Assembly (NCBI GenBank): GCA_003567315.1 | Contig: PWZT01000056.1 | Coordinates: 1-59,658, forward strand | Direction of reading: 5' to 3' | Length of the DNA stretch: 59,658 nt | Origin: Paracoccaceae bacterium | Lineage (GTDB): Bacteria; Pseudomonadota; Alphaproteobacteria; Rhodobacterales; Rhodobacteraceae | Made by a program: the position numbers and the translations under genes | Shown: one piece after another, positions 28,997 through 39,766 of the stretch | Layout of the letters: each line of letters opens with the position of its first letter | How positions within the stretch are numbered: position 1 is the first letter of the stretch | Notes under the pieces: generated by a model | Database searches by the model: none | What the model was told of the DNA's origin: nothing | Seen by the model: the letters and a program-made list of their open reading frames with translations, nothing else

Positions 28997-30275
28997 AGCG
29001 CAGCGCCTCGACAGGGTTCATGCGGGCCGCGCGGCGGGCGGGAAAGATCGTCACGATGAAGGACAGGGTGAGCGAGAGACCCACTGCGCGCAGCACATCG
29101 GCCAGACGCAATTCGGCGGGCAGATTGTAGATGCCGCGGATCGACGGGTCCCAGACCCCGCCGCCCGCGACGTAATTCACGAAGCTGAAGATCGGGTCGA
29201 TATAGATCGCAAACAGGCATCCGAGGATGACGCCTGCAATCGTGCCCAGCACCCCGACACTGGCCCCGCAGATGAAGAACACGCGCAGCACCGAGCCCTC
29301 GGTCAGCCCCATGGTGCGCAGGATGCCGATGTCGCGGCCCTTGTTCTTGACCAGCATGATCAGCCCCGAGATGATATTCATGGCCGCGATCAGCACGAGG
29401 ATCGAGAGGATCACGAACATCACGTTATCCTCGACATCGAGCGCGCGCAGGAAGCTGCCTGCACTGTCGCGCCATGTCCAGAGCATCGCGCGCTCGCCGC
29501 CTGCGCGCAACAGATCGGCGCGCATGGCGTCGATCTGGTCGGGATTGGCGACCATGACCTCCATTTCATCGGCGACCCCGTCGCGGTTGAAATAGCTCTG
29601 CGCCTCGGCAAACGGCATATAGAGGCGCGTTCGGTCGATATCGTAGCGCCCGGCGGTGAAGATATAGACCACCTCATAGGCCGATATCCGGGGGCTGGTG
29701 CCGAAGGCGGTGCGCACCCCGTCGGGCGAGATGACACGGATCGAGTCGCCGATACCCACCCCCAGCTCGCGCGCGACCCCCGAGCCGATGGCCACACCCT
29801 CCTCGAAGCGCTCGATATCGCCAAGCGCCTGTTCGGGCTCGGCAATGCGCGGGATGGTGCGCAGATTGTCATGGCTGATGCCGAAGACCTCCACCCCGGT
29901 ATTGCTGCCATGCGCCGAGGCCATGACCTGACCCTTGATCAGAGGCGCAACCCGAGTGACCCCACGCACGGCGGCAAGGCGCTCGGCCATCTCCTCATAA
30001 TCTTCGATCACGCGGCTGGTGCGGCCGGAATCGTCCACATGCACTGCAGAATAGACAGTGACATGCGCATTGGCCCCGAGGATGGTGTCCACGAACTCCG
30101 CGCGAAAGCCCGAGCGCACCGAGAGCGTGGCGATGAGGGCAAAGACCGCGAGCATGATCCCCAAAAACGAGATCACGGTCATCGCGCTGACCCCGCCCTC
30201 GGCCCGCCTTGCGCGCAGGTAACGCCAGGCGATCATCCATTCATAGGGCGCGAAAGGGGCTGTGTGACCTGTCAT
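28989..30275 (-). CDS. lolC: Lipoprotein-releasing permease LolC/LolE type
   Basis: Inner-membrane partner of LolD, 428 residues from [20 protein letters not shown]. It has the MacB/LolE layout: one N-terminal helix (about 32-55, [20 protein letters not shown]), a large periplasmic domain, and three C-terminal helices (about 285-410, ending [20 protein letters not shown]). A single LolC/E gene next to lolD, as here, suggests a homodimeric LolF-like permease, as reported for several alphaproteobacteria. Codons upstream of 30275 are not family-like. Confidence 0.92.
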   Translation of the reverse strand: MTGHTAPFAPYEWMIAWRYLRARRAEGGVSAMTVISFLGIMLAVFALIATLSVRSGFRAEFVDTILGANAHVTVYSAVHVDDSGRTSRVIEDYEEMAERLAAVRGVTRVAPLIKGQVMASAHGSNTGVEVFGISHDNLRTIPRIAEPEQALGDIERFEEGVAIGSGVARELGVGIGDSIRVISPDGVRTAFGTSPRISAYEVVYIFTAGRYDIDRTRLYMPFAEAQSYFNRDGVADEMEVMVANPDQIDAMRADLLRAGGERAMLWTWRDSAGSFLRALDVEDNVMFVILSILVLIAAMNIISGLIMLVKNKGRDIGILRTMGLTEGSVLRVFFICGASVGVLGTIAGVILGCLFAIYIDPIFSFVNYVAGGGVWDPSIRGIYNLPAELRLADVLRAVGLSLTLSFIVTIFPARRAARMNPVEALRYE

Positions 30276-30407
30276 GTGCAAGCGGGTTCCGGTCAGGGTC
30301 TGGCGCAGGCTTGTCGAATCGCGCCGCGAGGTCAAGGTGAAAGCCGCGCGCGCCTTGGCGCGTGCGCAGGGCCGCTCGGATCAGGTGTGCAGGGCCGTGC
30401 GCGAGCG

Positions 30408-31262
30408 TCAGTTGCGCAGGCTCTCGGCGGTCTCGGCGAGCACATCGGCGCTGATGAAGCCGCGGATCATTTCGCTCTCCATCACGAATGTCGGCGTGCC
30501 GGTGATCTGCAACCGCTGCGCCAGGGCCCGGTTCTCGGCCAGAACCGAGGTCACGGCATCGCTCTCCATCTCGGCGCTGATCGCCTCGAAATCGAGATCC
30601 ACCATCGCGGCGACATCCTCGAGGAAATCGGTGGAGAACGCGCCTTCATGGCGCATCAGCATGTCCTGCACCTCGGCATAGACGTCATCCCCGCCGATAT
30701 TCAGCGTGGCGACCGCAAAGCGCGAGGCCAGCTCGGATTCAGGCCCGAGAATGGGAAATTCCTTCAGGATCAGGCGGATGCCGTCATCTTCTTCCAGCAG
30801 CGCCGCGACCTCGTCATGGGCGCGCTTGCAAAAGCCGCATTGGTAATCGATGAATTCGACCAGCCTGATATCGCCCTCCGGGTTGCCCCCGACCCAGGAA
30901 TGCCCGTCCTCAAACAGCGCCTCGGCATTGGCCTCGAGCACGGCGGCATCCATATCCGCCTGCGCCATCGCCTGACGCTCTTCATAGACGGCGACGGCCT
31001 CGAAGATCACTTCGGGATTTTCCAACAGATAGGCGCGCACCTGTTCGCCGAATTCGGCATCCACTTCCTGCGGCTCGGAGACAGCGGTCGCGCCGATCTG
31101 TTCGAGCGCGTCATTCGCCTCCGCAGCTTCGCTGACCTCGGTCTCGTCATTGGCCGGGGGCGTCGCGCCATTCCCGCCCGAAGAGGTCAGAACGATGATC
31201 CCGAGCGCGGAGGCTGCGAGGCAGGTTCCGATAAGGGCAGAGTCGGTCAGGGGAAGTGTCAT
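30408..31262 (-). CDS. DsbA-family thiol oxidoreductase (CGFC)
   Basis: A 284-residue envelope protein with an N-terminal hydrophobic anchor (LIGTCLAASALGIIVLTS). An acidic linker follows, and then a Com1-type helical segment (EFGEQVRAYLLENPEVIFEA). The thioredoxin-fold domain has the redox pair Cys142-Gly-Phe-Cys145 in YQCGFCKRAH and the cis-Pro loop TGTPTFVMESEMIRG. Such proteins oxidise or reshuffle disulfides in the periplasm; clients could include LptD or the exported proteins here. GAGGAC precedes the ATG at 31262. The N-terminal 74 codons upstream look non-coding. Confidence 0.88.
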   Translation of the reverse strand: MTLPLTDSALIGTCLAASALGIIVLTSSGGNGATPPANDETEVSEAAEANDALEQIGATAVSEPQEVDAEFGEQVRAYLLENPEVIFEAVAVYEERQAMAQADMDAAVLEANAEALFEDGHSWVGGNPEGDIRLVEFIDYQCGFCKRAHDEVAALLEEDDGIRLILKEFPILGPESELASRFAVATLNIGGDDVYAEVQDMLMRHEGAFSTDFLEDVAAMVDLDFEAISAEMESDAVTSVLAENRALAQRLQITGTPTFVMESEMIRGFISADVLAETAESLRN

Positions 31263-31508
31263 GCTGAAATGTCCTCGTGTATTTGGCACTGAACCGGCGG
31301 GCGCGACAGGTGCCGCGCAGGCCCATGTCTCTTGCGTGCCCGTTAAAGCCCTTAGCGCGGCTGGAATCAAGCCTTTCACACCCCTTGGGATGCAGCTTGC
31401 GGATTTGTGAGCGGGTTTGCCCCCTGCGTCGGGGAAGGCTGCGCTTTTCGGCCCGGTGCCGGGCGTGTATGGCTGGAGACGCAAGGACAGGACTGCGCGG
31501 AGGCAGGG

Positions 31509-32762
31509 GTGAGCAGATCGGGATATGTGATGGCCTTGTGCGTCCTGCTGGGCGCGGCACTGCTCGCCTTGGGGCCATCGGCGAGCGCGCAGGGATCAAT
31601 GAGCGCGCAGGCGCGGTTGCAGGCCGAGGGCACGGGCATATCGGCCCGCCGCGACGCTGTGTCGCTGGACCTCGCGCTGAGCCAGCCCGTGCCCTACCGC
31701 GTGCAGCTGCTGGCTGACCCGCCCCGGCTGGTTGTGGACCTCAACACGGTCGCTTGGGGTGCCGTGGATCTGGAGGAACTCGCCACCGCGCAGGGGCTCC
31801 GGGGGGTACGGCACGGGCATCTGCCCGATGGCTGGGCGCGGCTTGTGCTCGATCTGGGCGGACCCTTCGCGCTCGAAAGCTCGGAGCAGCGGATCAGCGC
31901 CGAGAGCGGGGCGGCGCAGATCGCGCTGCGCCTGCGCCGCGTCACGCTGGAGGAATTCGAGGCGAGTGCCGCAGATGAAGCGCGTCTGGTCGCGCAAAGC
32001 GCAGCGGCGCTCTTGCACCCGCAGGCGCCCGCCGTGCCTGTACCCGCGCCGGAGATCCGAAAGCCTCTCGTGATGCTCGATCCCGGGCATGGCGGCATTG
32101 ATCCGGGGGCCGAGGTGGAGGGTATCCGCGAGTCCGATCTGGTGCTCGCCTTCGCGCAAAAGCTGCGCGAGACGCTGTTGCGGCGCGGAGTGTTCGATGT
32201 GGCGATGACGCGCGAGGCGGATGTGTTCGTCTCGCTCGACGGGCGCATCCGGGCTGCCCGCGCGGCCGGGGCCGATCTGTTCGTGTCGATACATGCCGAT
32301 ACAGTGCCCGAGGGGCTGGCCAGCGGCGCTGTGATGTATCTGCTCGGCGACGAGGCCAGCGACGATTCCGCGGCCTATCTGGCCGAGCGCCATGACCGCG
32401 CCGATATGCTGGCGGGCGTCGATCTGCATGGCACTCCTGATGAGATTGCGCGCGTGCTGATGTCGGTTGCCTGGCAGGACACGAAACCGCGCTCGCGGGC
32501 GCTGGCGGAGGCGCTGGTCGAGGGGATTGAGACGGTCGGGCTGCGGCTGCACCGGCGTCCGATCCAGTCAGGGGCGTTCACGGTGCTGCGTGCCGTGGAC
32601 ATGCCCTCGGTCCTGGTCGAGCTCGGCTTCATGTCCAGCCCGCGCGATCTGGCCAATCTGCAGGATCCCGACTGGAACAGGCAGATGGTCGAGGCGCTGG
32701 CAGACGCTTTGGAGCAGTGGCAGCAAGACGACACGGCCCTGCAACGGCTGCGCCGTCGCTAA
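31509..32762 (+). CDS. amiC: N-acetylmuramoyl-L-alanine amidase (AmiC type)
   Basis: Cleaves peptide stems from murein during cell separation. From GTG 31509, which has GGAGG six bases upstream, 417 residues follow: signal peptide ending at ASAQG, an AMIN domain (about 35-150, DLALSQPVPYRVQLLADPPR with LVVDLNTVAWG), and a zinc amidase_3 domain (about 190-400). The zinc ligands are visible in VMLDPGHGGIDPGA, then FVSIHAD, and the catalytic Glu region is LVELGFMSSPRDL. It is followed by a lipoprotein and PBP1A, forming a cell-wall neighbourhood. Confidence 0.93.
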   Translation: MSRSGYVMALCVLLGAALLALGPSASAQGSMSAQARLQAEGTGISARRDAVSLDLALSQPVPYRVQLLADPPRLVVDLNTVAWGAVDLEELATAQGLRGVRHGHLPDGWARLVLDLGGPFALESSEQRISAESGAAQIALRLRRVTLEEFEASAADEARLVAQSAAALLHPQAPAVPVPAPEIRKPLVMLDPGHGGIDPGAEVEGIRESDLVLAFAQKLRETLLRRGVFDVAMTREADVFVSLDGRIRAARAAGADLFVSIHADTVPEGLASGAVMYLLGDEASDDSAAYLAERHDRADMLAGVDLHGTPDEIARVLMSVAWQDTKPRSRALAEALVEGIETVGLRLHRRPIQSGAFTVLRAVDMPSVLVELGFMSSPRDLANLQDPDWNRQMVEALADALEQWQQDDTALQRLRRR

Positions 32763-32839
32763 GCCGCGCGCAGCTGCTGGATATGGGCGCGTCGCGGACT
32801 AGGTCGTCGCGCACCGATCACGATGAAGGCAGTCCCTCC

Positions 32840-33385
32840 ATGCTCACACTCCCCCGCCGGTTGTTCCTTGTCGGACCTCTTGCGCTGGCGGCCTGCGCGC
32901 GCGTCCCGGCCTCGCCCGAGGGGCAACTGCGCCCGATCACGCTCGATGCGGCCTTTGCCGGGCGGTCCACGGGGCGCGGCGTGTTCCGTGTCAGTCTGAC
33001 GGGCAGCGAGCGGCGCTTTCGGGCCGAACTGGACGGGCGGCTGGAGGGTGACCGGCTGACAGTGGTCGAGGATTTCTTTTATGATGATGGCGAGGAAAAC
33101 CGCCTGACCTGGGTTTTCGACCGCGCAGGCCCGGGCCGCTGGACCGGGCGGCGCGATGACACTGTGGGCACTGCCGAAGTGGTCGAGACCGGCACCGAAG
33201 TGCGCCTGTCCTACACGGCGGATTTCGAGTCCGAAGGCGAGATCACGCGGCTCGGTTTCGAGGATGTGATCTATTACGGCCCGGATGGGACGATCATCAA
33301 TGACGCGGTGGTGTCGCGCTGGGGGCTGCCTGTGGGCACTGTGCGCTTCGAGATCACGCGATTGGCGCAGGACGCGTCCCGCTAG
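32840..33385 (+). CDS. DUF3833 family lipoprotein
   Basis: A 181-residue protein from MLTLPRRLFLVGPLALAACA; the lipobox LAAC gives Cys19 lipidation. The mature part matches DUF3833: GRGVFRVSLTGSERRFRAEL, VVEDFFYDDGEENRLTW, TGRRDDTVGTAEVV and a C-terminal GLPVGTVRFEITRL. The family has a lipocalin-like beta structure and no proven function. It lies between an amidase and PBP1A. Confidence 0.85.
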   Translation: MLTLPRRLFLVGPLALAACARVPASPEGQLRPITLDAAFAGRSTGRGVFRVSLTGSERRFRAELDGRLEGDRLTVVEDFFYDDGEENRLTWVFDRAGPGRWTGRRDDTVGTAEVVETGTEVRLSYTADFESEGEITRLGFEDVIYYGPDGTIINDAVVSRWGLPVGTVRFEITRLAQDASR

Positions 33386-33403
33386 GCGCGCCGCGTTTCC
33401 GTC

Positions 33404-33461
33404 GATCAACTGATTGTTGATCACCGGGCGTTTTGACGCGCGCGGAAACCCGGCGTATAAA
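33404..33461 (+). promoter_or_regulatory. PBP1A promoter with upstream inverted repeat
   Basis: TTGACG (33433-33438) and TATAAA (33456-33461) are 17 bp apart, the best sigma-70 match in the window; the leader would be about 21 nt. Eleven bases upstream of the -35, gatcaac (33404-33410) and gttgatc (33416-33422) form a perfect 7-bp inverted repeat with a five-base loop, a possible operator or the end of the upstream transcript. Confidence 0.75.
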
Positions 33462-33488
33462 GCAGCGTCGACACCTTGAGAGGTTCTG

Positions 33489-36017
33489 GTGCTACGCGCG
33501 ATTCTATCCTTCTTCGGCGGGCTGTTCAGCTTCGCCATCACTGCCGTGTCTTTCGCGGCAATCGCCCTTGGGGGCGTTTTCTGGTATTACAGCAATGATT
33601 TGCCCAGCCATGAACAGCTTGCCAATTACCAGCCGCCCACAATCAGCCGCATCTATTCGGGTGAAGGCCGCCTGATCGACGAATTCGCGCTGGAGCGGCG
33701 GCTTTTCACGCCGATTGATGACATCCCGGAGCGTGTGAAGGATGCCTTCATCGCGGCCGAGGATCGCAATTTCTATGTGCATACCGGCTTTGACGCGCGC
33801 GCCATCGCGGTCGCAGGCTATGAGGCAATCGCCTCGCGCGGTGAGACGATCCGGGGCGCCTCGACCATCACGCAGCAGGTGATGAAGAATTTCCTGCTCT
33901 CGGGTGACCGCACGGGCGAGCGCAAGATCAAGGAGCTGATCCTCGCCAGCCGCGTCGAGCAGACGCTGACCAAGGACCAGATCCTGGAGCTGTATCTCAA
34001 CGAGATTTTCCTGGGCCAGAACTCCTATGGCGTCACCGCCGCCGCGCAGACCTATTTCAACAAGACGCTCGATGAGTTGGATCTGCACGAAGCGGCCTTC
34101 CTCGCAGCCCTCCCGCAAGCGCCCTCGAATTACCACCCCGTGCGCAATCACGACCGGGTGGTTGCACGGCGCAATTACGTGCTGGGCGAGATGCTGCGCA
34201 ATGGCTTCATCACCCGCGCCGAGCATGACGCGGCGCGCGCGCAGCCCCTGCTGACCGTGCAGTCGGGCGATATCCCGAGCCCGCGCGCCAGTGTCCCGCC
34301 GCGCGATTACTTCACCGATGAGGTGCGCCGCCAGCTTTCGGGGACATTCGGCGAGGATGAGTTCTTCGCCGGGGGGCTGTCGATCCGCGCCACGATCGAC
34401 CCGGAAATGCAGGTCCATGCCGCCCATGCGCTGCAGCGCGCGCTCGAGCAGTATGATCGCGGTCGCGGGCGGTTGCGCACGACCGGCCAGACGATTGCGC
34501 CCGAATTGCTGGAGGATGAAGGTCTCTGGCGGGCAGCCCTCGGGGAGCTTGCGCTTGCGCGCGACATCACGCTGGGCAATCGCTGGTATCCGGCGGTGGT
34601 GCTCGAGGTCAGCCCCGATCAGGCGCGGCTGGGCATCGAGAGTGTCGATAACGACTATCACGCGCCCCATGTCGTGGACCGGCCCGACATCAACTGGGCG
34701 CGCGGCTCGCTATCGGACAATCTCGATGTGGGCGATGTGGTCTATGTGCGCCGCGTCACCTCCGACAGCGATGGCAGCCATGTCCGCTGGTCACTGCGGC
34801 AGGTGCCGGAAGTGCAGGGCGCGTTCATGGCGATGGATGTGAACACCGGGCGCGTGATCGCGATGCAGGGCGGGTTCTCCTACCAGCACTCGGTGTTCAA
34901 CCGCGCGACACAGGCGCAGCGTCAGCCTGGCTCGGCCTACAAGCCCTTCGTCTATGCAGCGGCGCTCGATTCGGGCTTCACCCCCGCCACGATCATTGTC
35001 GATGCGCCTATCGAGGTGAACACCCCGCAAGGGCTCTGGCGGCCCACCAATGCCTCGAACCGCTTCTACGGCCCGACGCCAGTGCGGCGCGGGATCGAGC
35101 TGTCGCGCAACCTGATGACCGTCCGTCTGGCGCAGGAAGTCGGGATGGATGTGATCGGCGGCTATGCCGAGCGGTTCGGTGTCTTCGATCGTGCGCAGCA
35201 GAACCTCGCCTCGGCGCTCGGCAGTCAGGAGACCACACTGTTTCGCATGGTCGCGGCCTATGCGATGTTCGCCAATGGCGGCGAGCGCGTGGAGCCCACG
35301 CTTGTGGACCGCGTGCAGGACCGCTGGGGCGAGACGATCTATCGCCACGACCAGCGCACCTGCGTCGATTGCGATGAGCGCGCATTGCCGCAGGGGCGCG
35401 AGCCATGGATCACGTCGCAGCGCACGCGCGTTATGGATGCCGTGACAGCCTATCAGCTCACCTCGATGATGCAGGGCGTGGTTGACCGTGGCACTGCCGC
35501 GCGCACCGTCAACCTGCCCGTGCCTGTCGCCGGCAAGACCGGCACCACCAATGAAGCGCGCGATGCGTGGTTTGTGGGCTACACATCCAATATCGTGGCG
35601 GGCTGCTATATAGGCGCTGATCAGCCGCGCCCGCTCGGGCGCGGGGCAGGCGGGGGCTCGATCTGTGGCCCTGTATTCAATGAGTTCATGCTCGAGGCCA
35701 TCGAAAAATACGGTGGCGGGCGCTTCCGTGTACCGGAGGGCGGCTATTTCATGAATATCGACCGCAATACCGGCGCGCGCCTGCCCGAATCCGCCTCCGG
35801 GTCGCATGTGCAGGCCGAGTTCTTCCGCGAGGGTGTGGAACCGATCTTCGGTCTTGCGGCGGTGATCGATGGCGGTTTCGCGCTGGGCGGCGATCTGCCA
35901 ATGTTCGCGCCCGGCGAAAGCTATGAGGCGCTCGAGCGCCAGGATCCGGGCCGTGGCAGCACCTCTTCGAGTGCGCCTGCCACGCTCGGGACGGTCTCGA
36001 CTGGCGGGCTTTACTGA
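33489..36017 (+). CDS. mrcA: Penicillin-binding protein 1A (bifunctional)
   Basis: Polymerises and cross-links peptidoglycan at the inner membrane. The 842 residues start at a GTG with GAGAGG upstream. An N-terminal membrane helix (about 10-36) is followed by the GT51 transglycosylase, with catalytic Glu91 in AAEDRNFYVHTG and GASTITQQVMKNFLL. The transpeptidase domain has nucleophile Ser482 in the SAYK tetrad and KTGTT at 683-687. An OB-like insert lies between, as is usual for PBP1A. It is the largest gene of the wall cluster. Confidence 0.96.
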   Translation: MLRAILSFFGGLFSFAITAVSFAAIALGGVFWYYSNDLPSHEQLANYQPPTISRIYSGEGRLIDEFALERRLFTPIDDIPERVKDAFIAAEDRNFYVHTGFDARAIAVAGYEAIASRGETIRGASTITQQVMKNFLLSGDRTGERKIKELILASRVEQTLTKDQILELYLNEIFLGQNSYGVTAAAQTYFNKTLDELDLHEAAFLAALPQAPSNYHPVRNHDRVVARRNYVLGEMLRNGFITRAEHDAARAQPLLTVQSGDIPSPRASVPPRDYFTDEVRRQLSGTFGEDEFFAGGLSIRATIDPEMQVHAAHALQRALEQYDRGRGRLRTTGQTIAPELLEDEGLWRAALGELALARDITLGNRWYPAVVLEVSPDQARLGIESVDNDYHAPHVVDRPDINWARGSLSDNLDVGDVVYVRRVTSDSDGSHVRWSLRQVPEVQGAFMAMDVNTGRVIAMQGGFSYQHSVFNRATQAQRQPGSAYKPFVYAAALDSGFTPATIIVDAPIEVNTPQGLWRPTNASNRFYGPTPVRRGIELSRNLMTVRLAQEVGMDVIGGYAERFGVFDRAQQNLASALGSQETTLFRMVAAYAMFANGGERVEPTLVDRVQDRWGETIYRHDQRTCVDCDERALPQGREPWITSQRTRVMDAVTAYQLTSMMQGVVDRGTAARTVNLPVPVAGKTGTTNEARDAWFVGYTSNIVAGCYIGADQPRPLGRGAGGGSICGPVFNEFMLEAIEKYGGGRFRVPEGGYFMNIDRNTGARLPESASGSHVQAEFFREGVEPIFGLAAVIDGGFALGGDLPMFAPGESYEALERQDPGRGSTSSSAPATLGTVSTGGLY

Positions 36018-36114
36018 GCCGCGCACCCGCAAAACTCTGGTCGTCCAGATGCTTGCCCCGCGTAAGGCGGCAGGGTAAGGACAGATGATCTGACCTGACA
36101 GGTGGTGACACAAT

Positions 36115-37242
<1,128 letters not shown>

Positions 37243-37315
37243 CCCGGCGCGGAGTTTGCGCTTGCGCGGCGGAATGCCGCGGGCCTATGGTCCGCCAAAG
37301 GGAAGGGAGCACGGC

Positions 37316-38098
37316 ATGTCCGACAAGTCATCCAACGCAGCGTATCCGCCGCCATCCGAAATACCGCAGCCCAATCCGGTAACGCTCGCCGATCTGCGCG
37401 CGGTTCTGAAAGCGGGCTTTCGTGATTTCCTGCGCGCGCCCGTGTTCGGGATCGCATTTTCGCTGGTCTATGTGCTGGGCGGGCTCATTCTCTATGCGAT
37501 CTTTCTGGCCTCGGGGCAAAGCTGGTGGTTCATCCCGGTCGCGGTGGGCTTTCCGCTGCTCGCGCCTTTCGCGGCGACCGGGCTCTATGAAGTCAGCCGC
37601 AGGCTGGAGCGCGGCGAGCCTCTGAACTGGGCCGGGGTCGCGGGCTGTGTGCTGGCGCAGAAGGATCGCCAGATCCCTTCGATGGCGATGGTCATCATGC
37701 TGGCCTTCATGTTCTGGGTGTTCGTGGCGCATACGATCTTCGCGCTGTTCTTCGGCCTCCAGCCCATCACCAGCTCGACCACGGATATGCTGCTCTCCGC
37801 GCCAGGGCTGATGATGCTGCTGGTCGGCGGCACGATCGGCGGCCTCATGGCGGCGGTGCTCTTTGCGCTGACAGTGATCTCGCTGCCGCTGCTTCTGGAT
37901 CGCGAGGTGGATTTCATCACCGCGATGATCACCTCCTTCGGGGTGGTGACGTCGAATCTGGTGCCGATGGCGGTCTGGGCCGCACTAATCGCAGGGCTCC
38001 TGTTTCTGGGCATGCTGCCGCTCTTTCTGGGTCTTTTCATCGTGCTGCCTGTGCTGGGCCATGCGACATGGCACCTCTATCGGCGCATTTTGCCTTGA
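37316..38098 (+). CDS. DUF2189 family integral membrane protein
   Basis: A 260-residue protein with about six helices (for example FGIAFSLVYVLGGLILYAIF, MAMVIMLAFMFWVFVAHTIF, VPMAVWAALIAGLLFLGMLP). The N-terminal segment ADLRAVLKAGFRDFLRAPVF and the LYEVSRRLERGEPLNW loop are typical of DUF2189. Its function is unknown. GGAAGGGAG precedes the ATG at 37316. In relatives it is often found near cytochrome oxidase or energy genes, which is not the case here. Confidence 0.85.
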   Translation: MSDKSSNAAYPPPSEIPQPNPVTLADLRAVLKAGFRDFLRAPVFGIAFSLVYVLGGLILYAIFLASGQSWWFIPVAVGFPLLAPFAATGLYEVSRRLERGEPLNWAGVAGCVLAQKDRQIPSMAMVIMLAFMFWVFVAHTIFALFFGLQPITSSTTDMLLSAPGLMMLLVGGTIGGLMAAVLFALTVISLPLLLDREVDFITAMITSFGVVTSNLVPMAVWAALIAGLLFLGMLPLFLGLFIVLPVLGHATWHLYRRILP

Positions 38099-38184
38099 GC
38101 GCGGCGCGCGGCGGGATTGTTGGCCTCGGGTCTGGACACTGCGCGCCGGGCAGGGCAATCTGCAACGCAAACAGGGAGTAGCTC

Positions 38185-38628
38185 ATGCCCGAAACAACAG
38201 CCCCTCGGAACTTTTTCATGACCGTTTTCGGGGTCGTCGGTTTTCTGTGGTTCGTCATCCATGCGGCGGAATACCTCTATGCGCGCTATGACGCGCTGCA
38301 CGCGATGTTTCCCCTGCCCGCACCGCTCGGGCTTGCGCCCTTGTTCGAGGTGCTGCCGCAATGGGCCGAAATCTCCCTGACCGCCGCGATCTGGCTGGGA
38401 CTTCTGGGCGCGTTCCTTCTCATCCTGCAGGACCGCGCGGCTGTGCTGGTCCTGTCGCTCACCTTTCTGGCCAGCCTCGCAGTGCTGGTCTGGGCCGGGA
38501 TGGCGTTCATGGAAGGCGTGGCAATCGTGGGCTCGCTGAACGTGGCGATGTTTGCGGGCGCGCAAGCGGCCATGGCGCTTGGGCTGTGGCTCTATGCGCG
38601 GACGGCAAAGCGCTACGGAGTATTCTGA
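38185..38628 (+). CDS. Small four-helix membrane protein, unknown function
   Basis: A 147-residue protein with four predicted helices: FFMTVFGVVGFLWFVIHAAE, WAEISLTAAIWLGLLGAFLL, AAVLVLSLTFLASLAVLVWA and LNVAMFAGAQAAMALGLWLY. The spacing resembles small DoxX-like or sugar-transporter-annotated proteins of alphaproteobacteria. No catalytic motif is visible. GGGAG lies before the ATG. It starts 86 bp after the DUF2189 gene and may be co-transcribed. Confidence 0.7.
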   Translation: MPETTAPRNFFMTVFGVVGFLWFVIHAAEYLYARYDALHAMFPLPAPLGLAPLFEVLPQWAEISLTAAIWLGLLGAFLLILQDRAAVLVLSLTFLASLAVLVWAGMAFMEGVAIVGSLNVAMFAGAQAAMALGLWLYARTAKRYGVF

Positions 38629-38722
38629 ATATCCGGGCGCAGGCCCGTCACAGTTGCGTGTAGGCAATTGCATTTCTCGACTGGCTGGGACAGCGTCTCG
38701 CCGGATAACGCCGGAGTATCTT

Positions 38723-39754
38723 ATGACAATCCACCTCGATCTTTCGCACGCGATTGGCAACACGCCGCTGATCCGGCTGAACAAGGCCAGCGAGGCCACG
38801 GGCTGCGAGATCCTCGGCAAGGCCGAATTCCTAAATCCCGGCCAGTCGGTGAAGGATCGCGCGGCGCTTTTCATCATCCGCGATGCTGTGGCGCGCGGGC
38901 TGCTGAGCCCCGGTGGCACGATCGTCGAGGGGACAGCGGGCAATACCGGGATCGGGCTTGCGCTGGTGGGGGCGTCGATGGGGTTTCGCACCGTGATCGT
39001 CATCCCCGAGACCCAGAGCACCGAGAAGAAGGACATGCTGCGGCTCGCGGGCGCGGAGCTGGTCGAGGTGCCGGCGGCGCCCTATCGCAACCCCAATAAC
39101 TATGTGCGCTATTCCGGTCGGCTGGCGGAAGAGTTGGCAAAGACGGAACCCAATGGCGCGATATGGGCCAATCAGTTCGACAATATTGCCAATCGACAGG
39201 CGCATATCGAGACCACGGCGCCCGAGATCTGGGCGCAGACCGAGGGCCGGGTGAACGGCTTCATCTGCGCCGTGGGCACGGGCGGGACACTGGCGGGTGT
39301 GGCGCAAGTCCTGCAACCCAAGGGCGTGAAGGTCGGGCTCGCCGACCCGATGGGCGCCGCGCTTTACAATTTCTACACTACCGGCGCGTTCAAATCGGAA
39401 GGCGATTCGATCACCGAGGGGATCGGGCAGGGGCGGATCACGGCGAATCTCGAAGGTTTCACGCCCGATTTCTGCGCCCAGATACCGGATGAGGAGGCAT
39501 TGCCGATCGTGTTTGACCTGTTGGCGGAAGAAGGGCTCTGCCTTGGCGGCTCGTCGGGCGTGAATGTTGCCGGTGCCATGCGCATGGCGCGCGAGATGGG
39601 GCCAGGCCATACCATCGTCACGATCCTGTGCGACTATGGCACGCGCTATCAATCCAAGCTCTACAACCCCGATTTCCTGCGCTCGAAGAACCTGCCGGTG
39701 CCGGGCTGGCTCGACGGAGCCTCCCGCAGCCTGCCGGTTGTGTTCGAAGACTGA
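38723..39754 (+). CDS. cysK: Cysteine synthase A (O-acetylserine sulfhydrylase type)
   Basis: PLP enzyme that forms L-cysteine from O-acetylserine and sulfide in the cytoplasm. The 343 residues start MTIHLDLSHAIGNTPLIRLN; the PLP lysine is in NPGQSVKDRAA, the substrate loop is EGTAGNTGIGLA, and the phosphate loop is VGTGGTLAG. It is slightly longer than E. coli CysK (323). In-frame codons upstream of 38723 are shadow. Only 12 bp separate it from the channel gene, so they are probably one transcript. Confidence 0.93.
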   Translation: MTIHLDLSHAIGNTPLIRLNKASEATGCEILGKAEFLNPGQSVKDRAALFIIRDAVARGLLSPGGTIVEGTAGNTGIGLALVGASMGFRTVIVIPETQSTEKKDMLRLAGAELVEVPAAPYRNPNNYVRYSGRLAEELAKTEPNGAIWANQFDNIANRQAHIETTAPEIWAQTEGRVNGFICAVGTGGTLAGVAQVLQPKGVKVGLADPMGAALYNFYTTGAFKSEGDSITEGIGQGRITANLEGFTPDFCAQIPDEEALPIVFDLLAEEGLCLGGSSGVNVAGAMRMAREMGPGHTIVTILCDYGTRYQSKLYNPDFLRSKNLPVPGWLDGASRSLPVVFED

Positions 39755-39766
39755 GTCGGCGGGCAG

